This document shows, in pieces, positions 1-8,889 of a stretch of DNA of 64,000 nt. Each line of letters begins with the position of its first letter. Positions within the stretch are counted from its first letter, which is position 1. Source of the DNA: Gluconobacter potus (lineage in GTDB: Bacteria; Pseudomonadota; Alphaproteobacteria; Acetobacterales; Acetobacteraceae); the NCBI RefSeq assembly GCF_015244705.1, contig NZ_JABCQF010000004.1, positions 124,001 to 188,000 of the forward strand, written 5' to 3'. The notes below the pieces were generated by a model, which was not told where the DNA came from, did not search any database, and was given only the letters and a program-made list of their open reading frames with translations. Position numbers and translations under genes: made by a program.

Positions 1-31
1 CGTGACCGTCAACCGCATCCCGCTGCCGTTC

Positions 32-3000
32 TCAGTCCCCTGATTTCGACGCCTCAAGCTTGCGGATCATCTTGCACAGGACCGTCGTGACCTTCTTGGC
101 ATAGCCGATGCGGGTCGCGTTCGTCATTTCGCGGATGACCGCAAGCTTGTGATCGGGTCGGATTTTCACGCCCGATTCCTTCTTGCGCGTTACCCAGTCG
201 ATCAGCGCGGCCGGATTGCGGAAACGGTTGCGGCGGAACTGGATCACCATGCCCTTCGGCCCCGTCTCCAGACGCTCTACGCCAGCCTCGCAGCACAGAC
301 GCTTGATCAGGACCACATCGAGCAGATTGCCCACTTCCGGCGGTAGCGATCCGAAACGGTCCACCAGCTCGGCGCGCATGGCCTCGACCTCGGCCTCATT
401 CGTCAGCGATGCAATGCGCCGGTACAGCCCCAGACGCACCGGCAGATCCGGCACATAGGCCTCGGGGATCAGGACCGGCAGGCCGAGAATGATGTTCGGG
501 GTCCAGCTGTCCTCGTCATCCTGACGCTTGCCGCGCTCACGGCGCATATCAATCACGGCATCTTCGAGCATCTGTTGATACAGCTCGATTCCGACTTCCT
601 TGATATGCCCGGACTGCTCATCGCCCAGCAGGTTGCCCGCACCGCGCAGATCAAGGTCATGGGAAGCCAGCGTGAAGCCAGCGCCCAGTGAATCCAGCGT
701 CTGCATGACCTCAAGCCGCTTTTCCGATGACGGAGACAGCGGACGCGTCTGCGGCCAGGTCAGATAGGCGTAACCACGCTGCTTGCCACGACCGACACGT
801 CCACGAAGCTGGTAGAGCTGCCCCAGACCGAACATATCCGCACGGTGAATGATGATCGTGTTCACACTCGGCATGTCCAGCCCGCTTTCCACGATATTGG
901 TGGAGAGCAGGATGTCGTATTTTCCGTCCGCGAACTCCGTCATGACACGTTCGAGCTCCGTGGGTGTCAGGCGTCCATGGGCCTGAACGGTCTTGGCATC
1001 GGGTACGATTTCCGTCAGGCGCTCGGCCATTCGATCCATATCCGCGAGACGCGGCACGACGCAGAAAATCTGACCGCCGCGGAACCGTTCGCGCTGAATG
1101 GCCTCGCGGATCATGACGCTGTCGAACGGCGTGATGAATGTGCGCACTGCCAGACGGTCCGTCGGCGGGGTCGCGATCAGGCTCATTTCGCGGACGCCGG
1201 ACAGCGAAAGCTGAAGCGTTCTGGGCAGCGGCGTGGCTGACAGGGTCAGGACATGAACGTCCTCACGCAGCGCCTTCAGACGTTCCTTATGTGCCACCCC
1301 GAAATGCTGCTCCTCGTCGATGATCAGCAGGCCCAGACGTTCAAAAGACACGGTCTTGGCCAGCAGCGCATGGGTGCCGACCATAATATCCACCGTGCCG
1401 TCCGCCATGCCCTCGCGGACCTTCGTGGCTTCCTTGGGCGTGATCAGGCGTGAGAGCTGCGCAACGTTAACCGGGAAGCCCTCAAAGCGCGTCGAGAAAC
1501 TCCGGAAGTGCTGACGGGCCAGCAGCGTCGTCGGCACCACGACCGCGACCTGCATTCCCGAAAGTGCGGCCACGAACGCCGCCCGCAGCGCCACTTCCGT
1601 CTTGCCGAAGCCCACATCGCCACAAACCAGACGATCCATCGGCCGCCCGGCGCTCATGTCTTCCAGCACGTCCGCAATCGCGCGCGACTGATCTTCCGTC
1701 TCCACGAACGGGAAGCGCGCACAGAACTCGTCCCACAGCCCTTCAGCCGGTGCGAGCGTCGGCGCATCCTTGAGCGCACGGGCTGCGGCCGTCTTGATCA
1801 GTTCACCCGCCATGACGCGGATGCGCGACTTCATCTTGGCTTTACGCGCCTGCCATGCCGTGCCGCCCAGCTTGTCGAGCTGAACCCCGGCCTGTTCCGA
1901 GCCGAACCGGCTCAGAAGTTCGATATTCTCGACCGGCAGGAGAAGGCGCTGTTCCCCGTCATAGAGGATCGACAGGTAATCATGCGCAACCCGGCCTTCG
2001 ACAACCGTCTCAAGCCCGACATAGCGCCCGATCCCGTAATCGGAATGAACGACCAGATCCCCTTCCGCGATCTCGCCCACCTGTGAGATGAACTGTTCGC
2101 CACGCTTGCGACGGCGCGGCGGCCGGGAGATCCGCTCGCCCAGCAGATCCTGCTCGGAGACGAAACACAGACGGTCCGAAACAAACCCGCGCTCCAGACC
2201 CAGTGTCAGCAGGCCGGTCGTGCCCTTCGGCATTCCCGCTGCATCCGGCCAGTCCTCATAGGACGTCGCCGTGACACCATGCTCGGCCAGAAGGTGCGAA
2301 ATCCGCTCCCGTGAACCACGGCTCCAGGCCGTGACATAGGTCCTGCGTCCTGCCTCGGCCCAGGTTTTCACCTGCTGCCCGAAGGCTTCGAACATCCCGG
2401 CCCGGCTTCCGTCCTTGGCGCGCGCGAACAGCGGTCCGGGGCGATAGCCTGCGTCCACGCCCTGCGCCGTATCCGGCATGGCAAATGCATTGAGAATGAC
2501 GGAGGGCACATCCGCCAGCATCGACTCCCAGCCGTGAGCATCTAGATACAGCCGGTGCGGCGGCAGCGGACGGTACGGGATTTCGCCCTCGCGGGTCGGT
2601 ACACGGCGGGCCTGATAATGATCGGCGATCATGTCCAACCGTGCCTTGAGGATTTCCGGCGCATGATGATCGAAGCTGACCGCACCACCCGGCAGATAAT
2701 CCAGCAGCGTTTCCATCTGGTGCCCGTCACCGTCATGGAACAGCGGCAGGTAATGCTCCAGACCCGGGTAACGCCGTCCGTCGGAGACGTTCTCGTAGAT
2801 CGTATCGGATGTCGCAGCCGGACCGAACGAATCGCGCCAGCCTGTCCGGAAGCGGCTGATGCTATCCGGGCCCAGCGAGAATTCGGACACGGGGCGCAGT
2901 TCGAAGCGCTTCAGGGTTTCGGTGGAGCGCTGCGTGCCGACATCAAACGCGCGGATGTTCTCGACCTCGTCCCCGAACAGGTCCAGCCGGATCGGGTCGC

Positions 3001-3553
3001 TTTCCCCAGCCGGGAACAGGTCGAAGATTCCGCCCCGTGTCGCGAACTCGCCCGCCTCCATAACCGTATCGGTCCGGGTGTAGCCGTTGGCGATCAGCAG
3101 TTCGATCAGCATCGCCTGATCGAGGCTCTCGCCCGTCTTCACACTGATGGACTGTCCCCGGAACGCCGAGCGCGGGGGCACGCGCTGTACCAGACTGTGC
3201 ACGGTCGTCAGAACGATCCGCCGCGCCTTCATGGGCTCCAGCAGACGGCACAGCGTCCCGGCCCGTTCCGCAATCAAAACTGGATTGGGCGAGACGCGGT
3301 CATAAGGCAGGCAGTCCCAGGCCGGCAGACGCAGAACTTCCACTTCCGGCATGAGCCAGGCCAGCATGTCGGCCAGCGCGGCTACTGCGGCGTCATCGCG
3401 CGCAACATGCACCAGAGGTCCGTCATGCTCGGCAAGGCGCTGGCGGAGAAGAAAGGCCACACTGCCATCCGGCACGCCCCAGACGGTCGGTCCGAAAGAC
3501 CTGCCGAAGGACGCTGTGGACATTTCACGGGTCATGGTTTCGTTTTGTTCCAT
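32..3553 (-). CDS. mfd: Transcription-repair coupling factor Mfd
   Basis: This 1173-residue protein is the normal size for Mfd. The order is a UvrB-like N-terminal module, then a CarD-like RNA polymerase interaction domain near residues 490-550 (EGDLVVHSDYGIGRYVGL). A RecG-like translocase follows, with Walker A GDVGFGKTE near residue 645 and a DEEQ box near 745, and then a C-terminal UvrA-regulatory region. Mfd removes RNA polymerase stalled at lesions and recruits UvrA. It is divergent from recG, with 72 bp between the two start codons. The first ATG is used here. ATGs 18 and 30 nt further in (3535, 3523) are possible because no start has a well-placed Shine-Dalgarno. All motor motifs look intact. 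The first 31 bases of the window, beyond its stop, show nothing I can assign. Confidence 0.97.
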   Translation of the reverse strand: MEQNETMTREMSTASFGRSFGPTVWGVPDGSVAFLLRQRLAEHDGPLVHVARDDAAVAALADMLAWLMPEVEVLRLPAWDCLPYDRVSPNPVLIAERAGTLCRLLEPMKARRIVLTTVHSLVQRVPPRSAFRGQSISVKTGESLDQAMLIELLIANGYTRTDTVMEAGEFATRGGIFDLFPAGESDPIRLDLFGDEVENIRAFDVGTQRSTETLKRFELRPVSEFSLGPDSISRFRTGWRDSFGPAATSDTIYENVSDGRRYPGLEHYLPLFHDGDGHQMETLLDYLPGGAVSFDHHAPEILKARLDMIADHYQARRVPTREGEIPYRPLPPHRLYLDAHGWESMLADVPSVILNAFAMPDTAQGVDAGYRPGPLFARAKDGSRAGMFEAFGQQVKTWAEAGRRTYVTAWSRGSRERISHLLAEHGVTATSYEDWPDAAGMPKGTTGLLTLGLERGFVSDRLCFVSEQDLLGERISRPPRRRKRGEQFISQVGEIAEGDLVVHSDYGIGRYVGLETVVEGRVAHDYLSILYDGEQRLLLPVENIELLSRFGSEQAGVQLDKLGGTAWQARKAKMKSRIRVMAGELIKTAAARALKDAPTLAPAEGLWDEFCARFPFVETEDQSRAIADVLEDMSAGRPMDRLVCGDVGFGKTEVALRAAFVAALSGMQVAVVVPTTLLARQHFRSFSTRFEGFPVNVAQLSRLITPKEATKVREGMADGTVDIMVGTHALLAKTVSFERLGLLIIDEEQHFGVAHKERLKALREDVHVLTLSATPLPRTLQLSLSGVREMSLIATPPTDRLAVRTFITPFDSVMIREAIQRERFRGGQIFCVVPRLADMDRMAERLTEIVPDAKTVQAHGRLTPTELERVMTEFADGKYDILLSTNIVESGLDMPSVNTIIIHRADMFGLGQLYQLRGRVGRGKQRGYAYLTWPQTRPLSPSSEKRLEVMQTLDSLGAGFTLASHDLDLRGAGNLLGDEQSGHIKEVGIELYQQMLEDAVIDMRRERGKRQDDEDSWTPNIILGLPVLIPEAYVPDLPVRLGLYRRIASLTNEAEVEAMRAELVDRFGSLPPEVGNLLDVVLIKRLCCEAGVERLETGPKGMVIQFRRNRFRNPAALIDWVTRKKESGVKIRPDHKLAVIREMTNATRIGYAKKVTTVLCKMIRKLEASKSGD

Positions 3554-3625
3554 CCTGCTAATGCCCTATACCTGCCGTTCCATCGCCTGTCAGCCCGAGG
3601 AGCACGGGAAGCGCCCGTTGTCACG

Positions 3626-5776
3626 ATGCCGTCCGAACAGTTCCCGCAGTCTCTTCCATCCCATTCCGACAAAGAACAGCGCAACGAAGCCTGGGACGAC
3701 CGTCTCGCTCCCCTCTTCGCACCGCTGACGAGCCTGCCCGGTATCGGCCCCCGACACGCTACCCTGCTGGAGAAGATCGCGGGCGGCCGACGCGTGCTGG
3801 ACCTGCTGTTCACCCTGCCCGAACGGGTTGTTGACCGGCGCATTCTGCGCACAGTCGCAGACGGACACAATCTCGCCCCCGGCGAAATCCTGACCGCCCA
3901 TGTGCGGGTCCTCTCCCTGCGCAAGGCCGGACGCCCCGGACAGCCCTCCATCATCCGCACCGAGGACGATACTGGAAAGCTCGATCTGGTCTTCTTCCAG
4001 ACGCGCAACATGCCCAGCCCCACGGTCGGCGCCGAACTCCTCGTCTCCGGCAAAACCGGCACGTTTCAGGGCGAGCTGACGATGCCCCAGCCCGATCATG
4101 TTGTGAGCTGGGCCAAACGCGACAGCTTCCCTTCGCTCGAACCCGTCTGGCCCCTGACCGCGGGCCTGTTTCCCTATACGGTCCGCAAGGCCATGCGTGC
4201 CGCTCTGGCGCTCCTGCCCGATCTCCCGGAATGGCTGGACAAAACCCTCGTCACCCAGCGGAAATGGCCGTCCTTCACGCAGGCCCTGCGCCTGATGCAG
4301 TCCCCAGAGATCATCCCGCCGGAAATCGCCTGGGAGCCGGTCCGCAACCGCGCCCTGTCCCGCCTCGCCGCTGATGAACTACTGGCCGATCAGCTCTGTT
4401 TCGGCCTCGCCCGCCTCAAGGCCCGTGAGCGGCATGGACGCAGCTTTCCCGGCACCGGCAAACTCCAGGCCGAAATGCTCCGCCGCTTCGGCCACAACCC
4501 TACCCATGCGCAGACACTGGCCATTACCGAAATCGCCGCCGATCTTTCGGCTTCAACGCCCATGATGCGCCTGCTTCAGGGCGATGTCGGTGCGGGCAAG
4601 ACCTTCGTCGCCATGAACGCCATGCTCCAGACCGTCGAGTCCGGCGCGCAGGCTGCCCTTATGGCGCCTACCGAAATCCTCGCCCGCCAGCATTTCGAAA
4701 CGCTCACCCGTCTCTGCCCGACCGAATGCGTCTATCTGAGCGGCACCATCAAGGGCGCGGCACGGCGCAAGACTCTCGCTGCCATCGCAGATGGGACTGC
4801 AAAGATTGTCATCGGCACCCACGCCCTGTTTCAGGACGGCGTGACCTTCCACGACCTCGGCCTTGCCGTCATCGACGAGCAACACCGATTCGGCGTCCGC
4901 CAGCGCATGAATCTGAGCGCCAAGGGAGAAGCGACCGACATTCTCGTCATGACGGCGACCCCCATTCCCCGCACGCTCCAGCTCATGGAATGGGGTGAAA
5001 TGAGTGTCAGCCGTCTGGACTCAAAACCGCCGGGCCGACAGCCGATCCGCACGACCCTGCACAGCATGGACTCGCTCGACAGCGTACTTGCTGGCATCAG
5101 CCGTACCCTGCGCGATGGCGTGCAGGTTTTCTGGGTCTGCCCTCTCATCGAAAACAGCGAGACACAGGCCGCAGCAGCGGCGGAAGAACGCTGGGCCTCA
5201 CTGGAACAGCGGTTTGAAGGGCTGGTCGGTCTCGCCCACGGCAAGCAGGACATCACCGTCCGTCAGGACGCGCTGGACACGTTCCGTCTGGGTAAAACGC
5301 GCCTTCTCGTCGCCACTACGGTCATTGAGGTCGGCGTGGACATTCCCGCTGCCTCCGTCATGGTCATCGAACAGGCCGAGCGCTTCGGTCTGGCCCAGCT
5401 TCACCAGCTTCGCGGGCGCGTCGGGCGTGGCTCGAAACAGTCCTTCTGTCTCCTCCTCCATGACCGCGCTGCAACACCAACCGCTGTTCGACGCCTGAGC
5501 CTGCTGCGCGACACGAATGACGGCTTCCTGATCGCCGACGAGGACTACAGAATCCGTGGTGGCGGCGACATCGCGGGAGACAGACAGTCCGGCCTGCCCG
5601 GCTTCCGGCTGGCACAGGGCGCGCGCCTCAGCCTGCTGCTGACCGCCATGCAGCAGGACAGCGAACGTGAAATCGCCCGCAATCCACATCTGGAAGGTCC
5701 CCGCGGTCACGCACTCAGACTTCTTCTGGAAATATTTGACCGGAATGATCCGGACAGACTTCTGATTTCCGGTTAG
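3626..5776 (+). CDS. recG: ATP-dependent DNA helicase RecG
   Basis: This 716-residue protein is a RecG-family branch-migration helicase that regresses stalled forks and processes Holliday junctions. Visible are an N-terminal wedge/OB region (LTSLPGIGPRHATLLEKI), Walker A GDVGAGKT near residue 320, the DEQH box (VIDEQHRFGVRQ) near 417, and motif VI LHQLRGRVGRG near 592. The reading frame stays open for another 357 codons upstream, but that stretch is antisense to mfd and has no RecG similarity. The ATG at 3626, which gives a family-typical length, is therefore chosen. It has no strong Shine-Dalgarno. The sdhE gene often found between mfd and recG in alphaproteobacteria is not here. Confidence 0.96.
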   Translation: MPSEQFPQSLPSHSDKEQRNEAWDDRLAPLFAPLTSLPGIGPRHATLLEKIAGGRRVLDLLFTLPERVVDRRILRTVADGHNLAPGEILTAHVRVLSLRKAGRPGQPSIIRTEDDTGKLDLVFFQTRNMPSPTVGAELLVSGKTGTFQGELTMPQPDHVVSWAKRDSFPSLEPVWPLTAGLFPYTVRKAMRAALALLPDLPEWLDKTLVTQRKWPSFTQALRLMQSPEIIPPEIAWEPVRNRALSRLAADELLADQLCFGLARLKARERHGRSFPGTGKLQAEMLRRFGHNPTHAQTLAITEIAADLSASTPMMRLLQGDVGAGKTFVAMNAMLQTVESGAQAALMAPTEILARQHFETLTRLCPTECVYLSGTIKGAARRKTLAAIADGTAKIVIGTHALFQDGVTFHDLGLAVIDEQHRFGVRQRMNLSAKGEATDILVMTATPIPRTLQLMEWGEMSVSRLDSKPPGRQPIRTTLHSMDSLDSVLAGISRTLRDGVQVFWVCPLIENSETQAAAAAEERWASLEQRFEGLVGLAHGKQDITVRQDALDTFRLGKTRLLVATTVIEVGVDIPAASVMVIEQAERFGLAQLHQLRGRVGRGSKQSFCLLLHDRAATPTAVRRLSLLRDTNDGFLIADEDYRIRGGGDIAGDRQSGLPGFRLAQGARLSLLLTAMQQDSEREIARNPHLEGPRGHALRLLLEIFDRNDPDRLLISG

Positions 5777-5851
5777 ACAGAAAAGTTCATGCGGATATAA
5801 TGCCGCTACTTGATCAGTAATGCATTCAACTAAATTTCATGGAGTACACGC

Positions 5852-7555
5852 GTGATGAGCAGTCCTGCCAGAGACGCTCAGAAAGAGACTTCACACGAAT
5901 ACTCTGGCACCTCTTCGGATCGCCGATCCCTGCTTTTTCGTCTGCTTCTGCCCGCGACCGGCGGGTCGGCAGTCGCGTTGCTGGACCTCTCCGCAAGCGG
6001 CACCCCGGATATTCTCCATGCCATCGGCCCCCTTCCGCCAGGGCTGCAGAAAGCAGCCACAGGAAGGATCATTCTTTCATCGGAACAGAATCGGAATGGC
6101 GACACTCCGTTTTCCTGCCCGTTGCCCGATGACTTCTCTCTTATCGGATGCCCCGTCCCCACCCGTTCGAGTGACGGCAAGTCCAGGCAGTTTCTGGTTG
6201 CGCTCTGCCCACCGGGCGGAAGTTTCTCGGCCATGGCTGGCCGCGCCCTGCAGGACGTCGCAGACGAACTTGCCAACGAGACTGCGGACCATCCAGGAAA
6301 ATCCTCCCTGCCGGACCGCGAGGAAAGCCTCCGCGTCCTGCACCAGTTCATTGAACGGACAGGCAAGCTCTCACGCCGTGCCGTGTTCAGCCTGATCCAT
6401 CTCAACCTGGATCATCTCTCGCTGATCAACGACCGCTATGGATGGGACACGGCTGACCTGATCCTCGCGGAAATGATCCGCCGCCTTAAAACCGTTCTGC
6501 CGGAAGGCTGTTTCCTGAGTTCGATCGGCGGCGGCCATTTCATGGTCTTGACACCACCGGGCACCACAGCCGTCACGACCCGTTCGCTGGTCAATGCGAT
6601 CCTGCAGATCTCAAGCACACCCGTGTCGCTGGATATGGGCGCCATTCCGTTCTCGATCTCGGCAGGATGGAGCGTTTATCCGCAGGATGCAGGAGACGCG
6701 AACCAGCTGATCCTCGCTGCCCGCGCAGCCCTGACCGAAGCCAATCGCACGGGTGGCGGTCATGAGCGCCGCGCCAATGCGGAACTCACGAACACCTATG
6801 CCATCACGTCGAACCTTGAGAAGGATCTGCTCAAGGCGGTCGAAGACGATGCCCTCTTCCTGAAATGGATGCCCATCGTCGATACGGCGTCCCAGAAGAT
6901 CGTCGGCCATGAGGCGCTTCTGCGCTGGACCCGGCCGGGTCATGGTGAAGTCGCCCCCAATCTCTTCATCCGCTATGCCGAGGAAGTCGGCATGATCGAG
7001 GCGCTCGACAGCTGGAGCCTGCGCAATGCCTGTCTGGCTGCCCTGCGCTGGCCGACTCCGCTGCGGGTCTGTGTGAATGTCTCGCCGGTCTGGCTAGTCA
7101 ATGAGCGACTTGCCCCACTAGTCGATACCGTGCTGGCCGAGACCGGCCTTCCGCCTGGACGACTGCAGGTCGAACTGTCCGAATGCAGACCCTTCGGTCC
7201 TTCCGACATCGCCTTTCGCGAACTCTCCCGCGTCCGCGCGCTGGGTGTGCGCCTTGCCATCGACGATTTCGGGGCCGGCTATTCCTCACTGGAGAGGCTG
7301 CGGATCTATCCGCTGGACCAGATTAAGCTCGACCGCGCCTTCGTCCAGTATCTGGGTGAGGACATGCATGCCGACGAGATCATGTACGCCATTCTCTCCC
7401 TTGCCCGCTCCCTGAACATCACCTGCTGCGCAAAAGGTGTTGAAACCGAACACCAGATGGCGCTGCTCGATGCCAATGGCTGCGAGGAAGTCCAGGGTTA
7501 CCTGCTGGGAGCTCCGGTCCGGGACAGCCACGTCCCGCATCTCGCCCAGGCATGA
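5852..7555 (+). CDS. Degenerate GGDEF-EAL domain protein
   Basis: This 567-residue protein has an unassigned N-terminal region (about 1-150), a GGDEF-type domain (about 155-315) and an EAL domain (about 325-560). The GGDEF active-site motif reads GGGHF at residues 226-230, so it should not make c-di-GMP. The EAL domain keeps E354-A-L, the N of VNVSP, the E of ELSE, DDFGAGYSS, IKLD and QGY. The usual AEGVET motif, however, reads AKGVET (K528 in place of the first glutamate). The family normally hydrolyses c-di-GMP; here catalysis is doubtful and a receptor or scaffold role is plausible (inference). No membrane segment or signal peptide is evident. The start is GTG 5852 or ATG 5855, with GGAG at 5841-5844. 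It converges on the LpxR-like gene across a shared terminator. Confidence 0.9.
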   Translation: MMSSPARDAQKETSHEYSGTSSDRRSLLFRLLLPATGGSAVALLDLSASGTPDILHAIGPLPPGLQKAATGRIILSSEQNRNGDTPFSCPLPDDFSLIGCPVPTRSSDGKSRQFLVALCPPGGSFSAMAGRALQDVADELANETADHPGKSSLPDREESLRVLHQFIERTGKLSRRAVFSLIHLNLDHLSLINDRYGWDTADLILAEMIRRLKTVLPEGCFLSSIGGGHFMVLTPPGTTAVTTRSLVNAILQISSTPVSLDMGAIPFSISAGWSVYPQDAGDANQLILAARAALTEANRTGGGHERRANAELTNTYAITSNLEKDLLKAVEDDALFLKWMPIVDTASQKIVGHEALLRWTRPGHGEVAPNLFIRYAEEVGMIEALDSWSLRNACLAALRWPTPLRVCVNVSPVWLVNERLAPLVDTVLAETGLPPGRLQVELSECRPFGPSDIAFRELSRVRALGVRLAIDDFGAGYSSLERLRIYPLDQIKLDRAFVQYLGEDMHADEIMYAILSLARSLNITCCAKGVETEHQMALLDANGCEEVQGYLLGAPVRDSHVPHLAQA

Positions 7556-7590
7556 AAAAAGGCCGCTTCCCATAAGGAAAGCGGCCTTTT
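7555..7590. terminator. Bidirectional intrinsic terminator
   Basis: An A-tract, the arm ggccgcttcc (7561-7570), a five-base loop and the arm ggaaagcggcc with a T-tract form a GC-rich hairpin with one bulge. It lies between the convergent GGDEF-EAL and LpxR-like genes and can serve both strands. Confidence 0.85.
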
Positions 7591-7610
7591 CAGTCCCCGT
7601 TCCGGAAACC

Positions 7611-8612
7611 TCAGAACTTGACCGAAAGCTTGAGCGATCCGTAGTTGAACAGACCAGCCTTCTGCGTCTCGAACTGTGCCGTCTGCCAGTTCTGGCTGTA
7701 GGACAGGCGCACGCCGTGCCACATGACAGCCACACCGGCATGGATCTCACCCACATCCCAGATCTTCTCGACATGCGGCGCATTGGGGCGGACCGTGCTG
7801 CCCTGAAGCGTCACGTCATAGCCCACGGCCTGACCTTCAACACCGCCATAGAAATACCAGGCAAAAGGACGGGTCGCGCGGAACGCATCCGTGCCGTCGA
7901 GTCCCGGCCCGATCGTCGCATTGCCGAAGTCACTGTCCAGACCCTGACCGATGCGGAACGTCGTCGCCACATCCGCATAGGTCCGGTAATCACCCGCCGC
8001 ACCCGAGATCGCCGGCAGCACGTCGGCATGAATGCCATAGACATTCAGGACAGGCACGCGCCAGATCCGGCCAGCCTGGACCTGGAAGATCGGCTGATTC
8101 GCGAGCTGGTGTGACCAGCCAGTGCTCGGCGTATCGCTGATGGCCTTGTGAAAGCCGTTCTGGACCTGACGCCCGAGTCCCGACGGGCCAAGCATGCCGA
8201 ACTGGATTCCCATTACGGTCCGGGAAAGATCCGTATCGTTGATGAGGTTCACGGTTCCCAGCAGCAGCCCGGCATACGGCCGATCACCCTGCGGCGGATT
8301 ATCGGCCTGGGTGTCGCGCGGCGTGTCGATGATCTGCTGCAGGCCGATGCTGATACGCTGCACACCATCGCCCATCAGAATATGGTTCAGCTTCGCGATA
8401 GGCCGCGGAAGATTGTCTGTCCCGGACGTCCAGTTGATGCGCAGACCGGACGTATAATACTGATCCGATGTCCCTTTCAGCGTGGAAATCGCGTCATTCT
8501 CACCCTGGACGGTCCAGGTTCCATACGGATCCTGCAATGGCGTGGCCATGGCGGCGGAAGACAGCGCCAGCACGGCAGTGGCTCCAATGGAAAAAGTCAG
8601 TCGGCTTCGCAT
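7611..8612 (-). CDS. LpxR-like lipid A deacylase (DUF2219 family)
   Basis: This 333-residue precursor has a Sec signal peptide (MRSRLTFSIGATAVLALSSAAMA) and ends in an aromatic beta-signal (SLKLSVKF), as expected for an outer-membrane beta-barrel. Family motifs include the Asn-Asp pair in GENDAIS, DQYYTSGLRI, PYAGLLLG and the His in NGFHKAISDTPS. These match the Asn/Asp, Ser/Thr and His active-site positions of Salmonella LpxR, which removes the 3' acyloxyacyl chain of lipid A. The start at ATG 8612 is chosen over GTG 8618 because agagg lies five bases upstream of it. The function is assigned by family; the substrate is not proven. Confidence 0.85.
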   Translation of the reverse strand: MRSRLTFSIGATAVLALSSAAMATPLQDPYGTWTVQGENDAISTLKGTSDQYYTSGLRINWTSGTDNLPRPIAKLNHILMGDGVQRISIGLQQIIDTPRDTQADNPPQGDRPYAGLLLGTVNLINDTDLSRTVMGIQFGMLGPSGLGRQVQNGFHKAISDTPSTGWSHQLANQPIFQVQAGRIWRVPVLNVYGIHADVLPAISGAAGDYRTYADVATTFRIGQGLDSDFGNATIGPGLDGTDAFRATRPFAWYFYGGVEGQAVGYDVTLQGSTVRPNAPHVEKIWDVGEIHAGVAVMWHGVRLSYSQNWQTAQFETQKAGLFNYGSLKLSVKF

Positions 8613-8889
8613 GGGCACCTCTGTTACGCGCGGGATCCGGGACCACCAAGTACTGGAAAACGTGTGTATGTCATTTTCACGACCGGAATCAAAGTGTCGA
8701 CGGGTCTCATCCCAATCTTAAAATTAGCGCGAGTTATGTTTCAGCCCCATATTCCCTGTGGCAGAGAAGGAAAAAAGCGTGCTAGAGATTGCTGCAGGAG
8801 AGAAACAGCGTCGTTTTTTTCCAAATTTTTGAAATTACGTCACGGCAGGGTCCGCCCTATCATGACACCCCAGTCTCGGGATTAGACCG
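8613..8889. other. AT-rich divergent leader region
   Basis: This is the longest non-coding gap in the window, between the divergent lpxR-like and cold-shock genes. It is visibly AT-richer than its surroundings around 8700-8840, with a T7 run near 8814-8820 and a ccaaatttttgaaatt stretch. It contains an aggagag sequence near 8799 without an adjacent start, and a seven-codon ATG ORF at 8862-8885. It should hold both promoters and the cold-shock 5' UTR. I cannot assign -35/-10 boxes with confidence. Confidence 0.5.
8862..8885 (+). promoter_or_regulatory. Candidate 7-codon leader ORF of cold-shock gene
   Basis: ATG at 8862 opens a short frame encoding MTPQSRD and stops with TAG at 8883-8885. That is four bases before the TTG start of the cold-shock protein, in a different frame. 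The spacing would suit termination-reinitiation coupling. There is no direct evidence that it is translated, and its upstream Shine-Dalgarno is poor. Confidence 0.3.

Noticed and set aside
2555-3625. A 357-codon open frame continuous with and upstream of recG
   Set aside because: It is antisense to the conserved mfd motor/UvrB-like region and encodes no RecG-like sequence. RecG reaches its family length from ATG 3626.
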